A model generated the notes under the pieces. The model did not search any database. It saw only the letters and a list, made by a program, of their open reading frames with translations, and was not told where the DNA came from. A stretch of 64,000 nucleotides of DNA from Bugulina stolonifera (taxonomy: Eukaryota; Bryozoa; Gymnolaemata; Cheilostomatida; Bugulidae): assembly GCA_935421135.1 (NCBI GenBank), contig OW285196.1, positions 7,141,501 to 7,205,500 of the forward strand. The letters are read 5' to 3'. Of the stretch, positions 62,301 to 64,000 are shown in pieces. Every line of letters begins with the position of its first letter. Position 1 is the stretch's first letter. The translations under genes were made by a program, and so were the position numbers.

Positions 62301-63784
62301 GACCTTGTGACCTTGTGACCTTGTGACCTTTAATATCAATATACAGCTGAGGAGCAGAGCTTGGCAACACTGTATTATTTATTATAATGTATAATTAATG
62401 TGTAGCAGGTCTGTACTCGGTATACTACATATTGTATGTCAGTACGAAATACACAGAATTCCAGCGTAACATTGTAAGGCATGTACTGCATTACTTGTAA
62501 TACTCATCCTCTCATCAGAGTATACTATGATCATGTACTTCATTTTGCAGGAATTGGGTCAAAATTCTCGTGTTTGAAAATTTTCTGCATCCATATTATA
62601 ATTACATTACAAATCACACAATACTCTAGTTATTTAGTAGTTATATGACTTCATTGCTTTCATTCCATATTACATAATGTACATGATTAACTGATTCAGG
62701 CAATTTGTCCAAGGCATATTAAAGGATACCTACACGGAGCTGCTAACTAAGAACTCGTTTCAGACTTTATCAGATGCGATTAAATCTGAGAGGCTACACA
62801 AAAGAGGTCTCCAAGAAGCAATACGAGAGTAAGTTACTTCCTATTTTTTATCAAGTATAAGCGAACAATGCAATTTTTAGCTCATGTCGTATTTTTGCTT
62901 GAACTTTTGAATTTAAACTTGTATGCGACTCAGTGGAAGTTGCTTATAGCTGCTACTCTCCTAAAATTGTTTCACGCAAGTTTTTTTTTTCTGCCATTTA
63001 TTTGAGCCACATTGAATGCAGAAGCTGTAAGCACACTACTATGATGTGCTGTACATTCATAATATTATTCATGTACACAGTACACTGTATATTATATTGC
63101 AGTCTACAAGCCAATCAGAAGAGAATAAGAGAGTTGAAATCAAACATGTCTGACCTGAAGAGCACTCTAGTTGATGCAGTGAGTATGAGACCGGTTCGAC
63201 TCGAAACTGTCTGGTTATAGATTTTTTCTATGTTTACGCTCAAAGAGGTTTATTCCACCAAAAGATCTGTTAGCAAACATTAGTCAAAGAATAACGGCAG
63301 AATTAGGGCTAATAGCCTTGCGGTTTTTGCTCCGAATAACACATGTACATGTATTACAAACTGAGATGTATTCCAGTAACCTATACCACTAATTGTACAC
63401 ACATATTTTACTTATGATGTAAGTGAATAACTAGGTACATGTAAGTGTGCAAGATGTAAATGTAAGTATAAGTTCGGCTTACTGATCGCAACATTTATAT
63501 ACTGATAAGTAAGTTGGAATTGTCCCCTTTTAACTTTATCGACATCATATTTTCACAAAATATTATGACTACCATTATTGAGAACCTGACTGTTGTTTAC
63601 CCATAATGCTGTGCAGTGTGATGCAAGAGATGACATGGTCATAGACCTCAAAGATCAACTACAAATGCTGAAAATCAAGACCTCTGTGGAGAAGTCGTAT
63701 CACATGAAGTTCCGACAGAATGGAGTTCAGCAGACATACAAGAAAAATCAATTGGATTCTGAAGAATTGATGAAGGAATTTCAG
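47347..63784 (+). CDS. IQCG-like: DRC9/IQCG-like ciliary gene, broken by Maverick
   Basis: Plus-strand exons: 47347-47354, 47862-47972, 48780-48905, a split exon 49373-49449 plus 60329-60405, then 60979-61074, 62169-62281, 62700-62828, 63103-63178 and 63617-63784; the gene continues past the window. Phases (2,2,2,0,0,2,2,0,0) agree at every junction. The 327 codons give a low-complexity N-terminus, then LSAVLQDTIEQLSFLDLL, then mostly coiled coil ending in MVIDLKDQLQMLKIKTSVEK, which resembles vertebrate IQCG/DRC9, a subunit of the nexin-dynein regulatory complex of motile cilia. The split exon is interrupted by the 10.9-kb Maverick after CTCCAGG. With the element present, the frame reads CAG GAG TAG and stops at 49452-49454. 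The exon 1 start is a small ATG exon chosen because its phase fits; it is the weakest part. The family call rests on memory of the coiled-coil pattern. Confidence 0.65.
48672..48751. repeat. 10-bp repeat CATGTACCCT, about eight copies
   Basis: A tandem array ends 28 bp before the splice acceptor of the third exon of the DRC9-like gene. Confidence 0.93.
49444..49449. repeat. Left target site duplication TCCAGG
   Basis: The same six bases are at 60323-60328. A 6-bp duplication is the known Polinton/Maverick integration footprint. Confidence 0.95.
49450..50172. repeat. Left terminal inverted repeat, 723 bp
   Basis: It pairs with 59600-60322. From outside inward it holds two TTCAACCAATCAC boxes about 28 bp apart, an inverted GATTGGTCGAA, a roughly 240-bp CCG/CCA trinucleotide tract and a GC-rich inner part with another CCAAT word. 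Open frames here read as Ala, Gly or Pro runs and are not genes. Confidence 0.96.
50173..50470. other. Non-coding spacer inside the Maverick
   Basis: About 300 bp of AT-rich sequence lie between the left inverted repeat and the palindromic array. No gene is seen; AATAAA occurs at about 50259 but has no clear matching transcript. Confidence 0.5.
50471..51206. repeat. Palindromic 31-bp minisatellite, two opposed arms
   Basis: The unit, CACATCGGGATGCATCGGGA followed by AGCTTCGGAAT, is repeated about 11-12 times in each of two arms of opposite orientation. They meet at about 50821-50825 with a loop of only a few bases. The outer units of both arms share a GGCTTCGGATTC variant, while inner units have AGCTTCGGAATC, so the arms look like mirror copies. 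The array can form a hairpin or cruciform with arms of about 350 bp. Open frames across it are repeat artefacts. Confidence 0.95.
51250..51255 (+). promoter_or_regulatory. TATA box of the plus-strand Maverick gene
   Basis: GTATAAAGG lies 84-89 bp upstream of the ATG at 51339, with an initiator-like CAGTCTCAGCATTC about 30 bp downstream. Confidence 0.6.
51339..51599 (+). CDS. Small acidic/basic Maverick protein, unknown role
   Basis: An 86-residue frame is the only plausible plus-strand gene of the element. The N-terminal half is acidic (MDGIIEEEE), followed by a lysine/arginine-rich helix (RKEEVDALKEARKKGK), a serine-proline stretch (VDSPSSPE) and an end at THG. There is no recognised domain. 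A TATA box lies upstream, and a poly(A) signal AATAAA at 51797 lies downstream. Its 3' third lies in the first copy of a 124-bp tandem duplication; the second copy repeats the same C-terminal codons and stop. It converges on the protease gene. It could be a regulator or virion-associated peptide, but I cannot tell. Confidence 0.5.
   Translation: MDTDNIVQNQEELFAGLTDSQMDGIIEEEECSQKRKEEVDALKEARKKGKIIGVGSPARKDLSNMVDSPSSPERASDRGETTTTHG
51533..51780. repeat. 124-bp tandem duplication, two copies
   Basis: 51533-51656 and 51657-51780 differ at one position (CCATCC versus CCGTCC). The unit covers the end of the small plus-strand gene and its 3' flank, including TTTTATTACGA, which on the minus strand is an AATAAA poly(A) signal. 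Confidence 0.95.
51770..51802. terminator. Convergent poly(A) signals
   Basis: TTTATT at 51770-51775 is AATAAA for minus-strand transcripts ending after the protease gene. AATAAA at 51797-51802 serves the plus-strand gene. The two transcript ends would overlap by about 30 bp. Confidence 0.45.
51941..52468 (-). CDS. Adenain-type cysteine protease (Maverick)
   Basis: A 175-residue protein of the adenovirus-protease/Ulp1 fold found in Polintons. Catalytic positions are in order: H52 in GEHWISVF, D67 in EYFDSYG, a glutamine near 98 in the CLQEES stretch and nucleophile C105 in NVCGDYCILF. In virions this protease matures capsid and core proteins. It is the last gene of the minus-strand block, with its ATG directly after a poly(A) tract that follows the capsid gene stop (TAA, eleven A, then ATG). 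No separate TATA box is seen, so it may be read from a shared message. The frame is intact. Confidence 0.9.
   Translation of the reverse strand: MDTFSISNILSDDKLSSTSFRGVMPRDHFLDSFSPSGSFVFNTQTSEKSGEHWISVFSNGKEIEYFDSYGLPPSIYPDVGKMLQQWGIPIVWNGECLQEESTNVCGDYCILFCLLRARGWSMEGIITRLSRVEGRVRDHSIRALLQRLYYNKRNNTFPLTTHVNNIMLFSPFHFD
52480..53826 (-). CDS. Major capsid protein, double jelly-roll (Maverick)
   Basis: A 448-residue intact frame matching the Polinton/adintovirus major capsid (hexon-like) protein, which forms the pseudo-hexagonal shell of an icosahedral particle. Diagnostic stretches include the N-terminal WVPLAPVTDSPDGTIEFNIP, NFMHSLFSSATVQLAGQDVE followed by YGHRAYVENLLNYGKDAK, and a central LIPPGVRSRLTL. 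The C-terminal half has NPFKFGHNNLSSLELLIDG. Length and motif order are those of the family. ATG at 53826 is the first in frame. A TATA-rich segment lies about 85 bp upstream (53912-53924). The stop overlaps a 14-base A tract leading into the protease gene. Presence of an intact capsid gene with protease, ATPase and penton suggests particle-forming ability. Confidence 0.93.
   Translation of the reverse strand: MSVTHRAISLSKVSEDSPDTVDSSFDLFATPPTHTSVLRGEWVPLAPVTDSPDGTIEFNIPPADELYTDLSRSYLHTTVKVSKADGSVLPAEEQLKVVPGDNFMHSLFSSATVQLAGQDVEYEPNYGHRAYVENLLNYGKDAKSTYMKVGSGWMEDEGTGEDYDGIPPEVVEKRKKLIATSKEMSFYGRPRLSMFSQGRLIPPGVRSRLTLQRAIPQMALLAETDNPAGGAKISITKTELWIRRVQANPALQKAQMDVWVVQQESIKLPIDRIKTHFHVIPAGHQSVRVNFDQAGQKPNRVFVGLVNHTAKSGTYKQNPFKFGHNNLSSLELLIDGTPVTRRYEPNFASGKFAREFMNLFTVTNTSDADTGNEISPSKYKSCAALYAFDISGDLCDDNFHLLSNGSLSINLAFANQTQNTLGLFVYEEKDDIIYLNANHEVSMVAGMM
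53912..53924 (-). promoter_or_regulatory. TATA box of the capsid gene
   Basis: Minus-strand ATAAATATATAAT, about 86-98 bp before the capsid ATG, in the only sizeable spacer of this block. Confidence 0.5.
53932..54342 (-). CDS. Small virion protein, adenovirus pX/pVI-like (Maverick)
   Basis: A 136-residue frame from ATG at 54342. After a tyrosine-rich N-terminus (EMYEDYYANQVGEG) comes VYRGKPIMTGNGIGSLFSGL, then a helix LPMLKNGAKTIGKKLLTTGA and a very basic C-terminus (KRARVSQKSTKKKRKGRK). Polintons and adintoviruses carry a similar protein with a GxGxxxxGL core and basic tail, compared to adenoviral core or membrane-active virion proteins; a virion role is inferred. The ATG starts one base after the penton gene stop (TAA-C-ATG), so translation is probably coupled. 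An upstream in-frame GTG would add five residues but is unlikely as a eukaryotic start. The tail may bind DNA or serve nuclear import. Confidence 0.75.
   Translation of the reverse strand: MAPRIVPYFPDESGEMYEDYYANQVGEGMSVYRGKPIMTGNGIGSLFSGLARGVLPMLKNGAKTIGKKLLTTGASVLGDVIKGENFKSSAAKRFREAGGDLLGDVEDELREPPAKRARVSQKSTKKKRKGRKTVFD
54344..55090 (-). CDS. Minor capsid (penton-like) protein (Maverick)
   Basis: A 248-residue frame with the pattern of the Polinton minor capsid protein, a single jelly-roll that forms capsid vertices. The N-terminus has WEVGLLDIQYPASW. The C-terminal half has SLYVYSSVVSPRHVGDSLVP and LLRTVPI, then FEFSNVQYSPV and a final RSGKVVLTVRFR strand, all typical. The start is the ATG at 55090 with a TATA box (GTATAAATT) about 40 bp upstream, implying a short leader. 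It is followed after one base by the pX-like gene. The frame is intact. Confidence 0.9.
   Translation of the reverse strand: MAFNVTLTSNVRIGGSDTNTNAHFITKLAKTLKLHSSQWEVGLLDIQYPASWRNVEDGYVVVTNTKDGVKRKCEIRSGRYASMGELLSEINRILINYDLEKVVSFYYDSLRNETFLMLREQEHSVMMSRDVAWVLGFEPDVEYAAEINRSQNPPDINAGFTSLYVYSSVVSPRHVGDSLVPLLRTVPITESERNSTVFFEFSNVQYSPVSNTSTDLIEVDIRRDDGERVSFRSGKVVLTVRFRPRGEK
55125..55133 (-). promoter_or_regulatory. TATA box of the penton-like gene
   Basis: Minus-strand GTATAAATT, 35-43 bp before the ATG at 55090, just outside the 3' end of the integrase frame. Confidence 0.6.
55145..56215 (-). CDS. Retroviral-type integrase with chromodomain (Maverick)
   Basis: A 356-residue rve-fold integrase. 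The DDE residues are visible: D77 in QADLVDV, D137 in QTDKGKEF and E172 in ALVERFNRTLRGK. A region with PGDHVRISMAR follows (about 249-260), and the C-terminus (about 318-356) is a chromodomain with VEKVIRKRRRRGKEESFVKW and SGYPSSFNSWI. Polinton integrases inserting with 6-bp duplications have this layout; the chromodomain may steer insertion to marked chromatin. No N-terminal HHCC zinc finger is seen. Its start overlaps the preceding gene by 13 nt. Intact. Confidence 0.94.
   Translation of the reverse strand: MDDIDEGLRDIYFSPPQPPSFGGKRKLVLASPPGINENDVEKWLRSQDAYTLHRPIRMKFTRRKTFVSGIGEQLQADLVDVRAHKDSNDGVTFLLTCIDAFSRKAWVFPLHSKSGLEVSNALISLFENESFRQIQTDKGKEFLNRRVSEVLKKYGVSHFTSENEIIKAALVERFNRTLRGKIHRLLTYRGDGRYLEDVEDLVQGYNNSFNRSIGMKPIEVDYDNQEEVWVRLNEFSPKRWLKKTRVKYSPGDHVRISMARSSFERGFTPNWSTEIFTIKAVKAHTSPPVYTLEDLNKEGVDGTFYAQELQHVNLPEIFRVEKVIRKRRRRGKEESFVKWSGYPSSFNSWIDSSQFV
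56203..56772 (-). CDS. Coiled-coil, arginine-rich Maverick protein
   Basis: A 189-residue frame from ATG at 56772. It begins MSLKFSKKYLLMDKHTYESM; a KKYLLV/M-[PD]-x-x-x-Y opening recurs in one of the small Polinton proteins. A helical, probably coiled-coil region of Gln, Glu and Lys follows (about 70-125), then an RS/RP-rich tail (RRSGSRSPLPHPYRRE). The ATG is one base after the stop of the previous gene (TGA-A-ATG), and its end overlaps the integrase start by 13 nt. The role is unknown; a virion or assembly function is only inferred from place and basic tail. The in-frame upstream GTG is rejected as a start. Confidence 0.7.
   Translation of the reverse strand: MSLKFSKKYLLMDKHTYESMNSRNNKKEGEHLPSLSTNGDLLLAEKSRKDVISNLKNSDTDIYSQLEQHAHKMNKFLKELERSRHPQQELYNTLEGINTRFNEMHTWRQREEEAQERGREKKRDDEKRRSGSRSPLPHPYRRETKPERSEAGARWSGKGENRSPIKTRSRRKLPKTPLASNSKTERWMI
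56774..57139 (-). CDS. Small Maverick protein with hydrophobic glycine-rich tail
   Basis: A 121-residue frame from ATG at 57139. The N-terminal part is basic. The central EANKDLILALVECARNVLLG and QLNSLRRHRRAIEDLTN, followed by RQKKLILQRGGF, are characteristic of a small protein found in many Polintons/adintoviruses. The C-terminus LLLKPLASLLGGVLGGLGGG is strongly hydrophobic and may be membrane-active, by analogy with adenoviral entry proteins. That function is inferred. A TTG-started extension adds 11 residues but is unlikely. The stop is coupled to the next ATG with one base between. A TATA-like AATATAAG lies 70 nt upstream inside the ATPase gene. Confidence 0.78.
   Translation of the reverse strand: MRYINSPEYSPRLRRNALSIYALTKASATIRDSTIAEANKDLILALVECARNVLLGNVHLTTAQLNSLRRHRRAIEDLTNSRTSVRQKKLILQRGGFLGLLLKPLASLLGGVLGGLGGGRR
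57205..57864 (-). CDS. FtsK/HerA-type DNA-packaging ATPase (Maverick)
   Basis: A 219-residue P-loop ATPase. Walker A is GPTGSGKT (residues 21-28), Walker B is WLIIDDL (88-94), and FFLLQNLFPKDN (about 120-131) is the sensor region typical of A32-like packaging ATPases. In related viruses it pumps the genome into the capsid. The first 98 nt overlap the 3' end of the upstream small membrane protein gene in another frame. The frame is intact. Confidence 0.93.
   Translation of the reverse strand: MRPHQEIDLRLQSPFTALVCGPTGSGKTELLFSLIRRVDEIASPTPVEIIYCYGVWQRRFEDYKDKVRFHSGLIDVEMDIERDGKNRWLIIDDLMGEVGGKETTNAIFTKFSHHLNISVFFLLQNLFPKDNRTVSINSQYFFLFKNPRDGMSVTNLAKQAFPQSTRAVQEAFSDATRKPHSFLFLNLRQETPEWARLIGNFASEHSPMTVYIPNTLEYK
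57767..58174 (-). CDS. Small single-pass membrane protein (Maverick)
   Basis: A 135-residue frame with an acidic N-terminal half, a basic NKRKK stretch, one hydrophobic segment FTFYIIIILFILSCSSLS (about 46-62) and a polar C-terminus. The last 33 codons overlap the ATPase start in a different frame, so that part may only be tolerated sequence or may end earlier through splicing. No family recognised. A membrane role in exit or entry is possible but not shown. Confidence 0.55.
   Translation of the reverse strand: MSKQEVVCRNENYEDVADGLLDEVVAISAEEGREQIGERSNKRKKFTFYIIIILFILSCSSLSPSVYTYLSDREPPNGKDKGVLKQGHFLKTNTTLLATQLDQHASTPRNRSSLAESLHSSSLWSNREWKNGTTI
58215..59543 (-). CDS. Maverick 442-residue coiled-coil protein, unknown
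   Basis: The first gene of the minus-strand array, next to the right inverted repeat. Residues 1-180 look globular (SPWMWYWVDRLAHNSLVVEL, LYLDNEP) with no family I recognise. Residues 220-264 and 266-319 are an internal duplication of a segment with IRSPSPG-A and EVRETSTGE. Residues 320-405 form a long charged coiled coil (REQEIRKIEQELALKK and on). The protein has none of the motifs of polymerase B or a helicase. The gene has a TATA box straddling the repeat border, 54 bp before the ATG. It occupies a place where other Polintons often carry polymerase or unknown genes. The frame is long and intact, so it is probably real. Confidence 0.75.
   Translation of the reverse strand: MSFLTKGAAGRYVLLKEVLPKSVWDYMIKSNIEETNSPWMWYWVDRLAHNSLVVELAIYFRTLSLSMNIPFKIGEEKLRKMALCYEDLTGARSRFSSMVETKNASVSSPLLLLRNAELSTWCRVEVEKIIEDRNWDETGVGAEATFNTHFLLYLDNEPGGEGSKNELYHRVLNILKDGARRCRFEDGKEKSRAKRSYNEESIPGLILSRGNTLYAGRLFGELDPSKNGLEVIRSPSPGDARLEVRETSTGETNQVMIEEVEMCDIGELDSSKNGLEEIRSPSPGEARVEVRETSTGENKQIMIEEQTHVETKEEVEMCDKREQEIRKIEQELALKKVELAGALGWKEALEMQQRIDARKERRTNRIAFLEKKLTEERMEKERLMMEIERLQKEEEEEKMDSVSIIDHIIPHLANKLDDNDAKAEGEDSKLPQWVPTGESNDE
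59597..59605 (-). promoter_or_regulatory. TATA box split by the repeat border
   Basis: Minus-strand CTATAAAAG. Bases 59600-59605 lie in the inverted repeat and 59597-59599 lie outside it. The left repeat continues CTATAATG instead, so only the right end has a good TATA box. Confidence 0.6.
59600..60322. repeat. Right terminal inverted repeat, 723 bp
   Basis: Inverted copy of the left repeat, including the trinucleotide tract. Its inner border falls within the TATA box of the adjacent 442-residue gene. Its outer end CTATACTACT abuts the TCCAGG duplication. Confidence 0.96.
60323..60328. repeat. Right target site duplication TCCAGG
   Basis: Partner of 49444-49449; it directly follows the last base of the right inverted repeat. 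Confidence 0.95.
61405..61687. repeat. 30-bp minisatellite, about nine copies
   Basis: The unit ATTGTGCTATAGAGTAATAT followed by AGCTATACGG repeats with single-base variants (GCC/GCT, AGC/AGT, CGG/TGG) in an intron of the DRC9-like gene. Confidence 0.93.
62297..62330. repeat. 9-bp repeat CTTGTGACC, about four copies
   Basis: A short tandem array just after a DRC9-like exon donor. Confidence 0.85.
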
Positions 63785-64000
63785 GTAAAACTTTATGCAG
63801 AATTTTGGTCACATGACTGATCGCATAACTCGCGGATCACATGACTGGTTTGGTCACATGACTGGCTTCATAAAATGACTGTGTGAATGATAAACAAACT
63901 AGCGCCTAATAGAAAATATTCTAGGGTGTTTCGCATTGATTTTTATTGTTATTTATGCATGTAGCATAGCAAATTGGAGATGACTAATTAAATTAAATTA

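Overview
The window is nuclear DNA of an animal. It is AT-rich, the host genes are split into short exons with GT/AG introns, and the gaps are filled with small transposons, minisatellites and the palindrome TACATGTA. Short membrane-anchored collagens in a compact genome would suit a sponge (demosponge) or another early-branching marine invertebrate, but the sequence alone does not fix the species. Host genes were assembled by hand from splice sites, reading-frame phase and protein family patterns.

Layout. 2.0-12.5 kb: two diverging membrane collagen genes with the same exon plan, each 319 residues. 13.9-33.1 kb: two tandem minus-strand GT10 alpha-fucosyltransferase genes (391 and 397 residues) of eight exons each; the last six exons have identical lengths. 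Intron 1 of the first copy has collected a decayed transposase gene, a hAT-like element and LTR-like fragments, and the second copy carries a Harbinger-like element and a foldback element. 34-38 kb: gene-poor, with a 1.26-kb minisatellite of a 35-bp unit. 38-47.3 kb: a lone exon of an unknown gene, a four-exon THEM6-like thioesterase gene, two more non-autonomous DNA transposons, and a small first exon. 47.3 kb to the right end: a plus-strand coiled-coil gene resembling DRC9/IQCG, a subunit of the ciliary nexin-dynein regulatory complex, incomplete at the window edge.

The main object is a complete virus-like transposon of the Maverick/Polinton (adintovirus-like) group at 49450-60322 (10,873 bp). 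It has 723-bp terminal inverted repeats that look identical and a 6-bp target duplication (TCCAGG). It sits inside a coding exon of the DRC9-like gene: removing the element and one TCCAGG copy restores an open exon, while with the element in place the host frame meets a TAG three bases into the repeat. The element encodes a chromodomain integrase, packaging ATPase, adenain-type protease, double-jelly-roll major capsid protein, penton-like minor capsid protein and several small virion-type proteins, all on the minus strand. One small plus-strand gene lies at the other end. No protein-primed DNA polymerase B is visible, although Polintons usually carry one. Where spare length exists there is instead a 0.74-kb palindromic array of a 31-bp repeat. 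The element is therefore a young, capsid-complete, polymerase-less Polinton that would need a polymerase from elsewhere.

Within the element the genes form dense blocks with stop-N-ATG junctions, suggesting polycistronic messages or reinitiation. TATA boxes precede several genes, and one of them is split by the inner border of the right terminal repeat.
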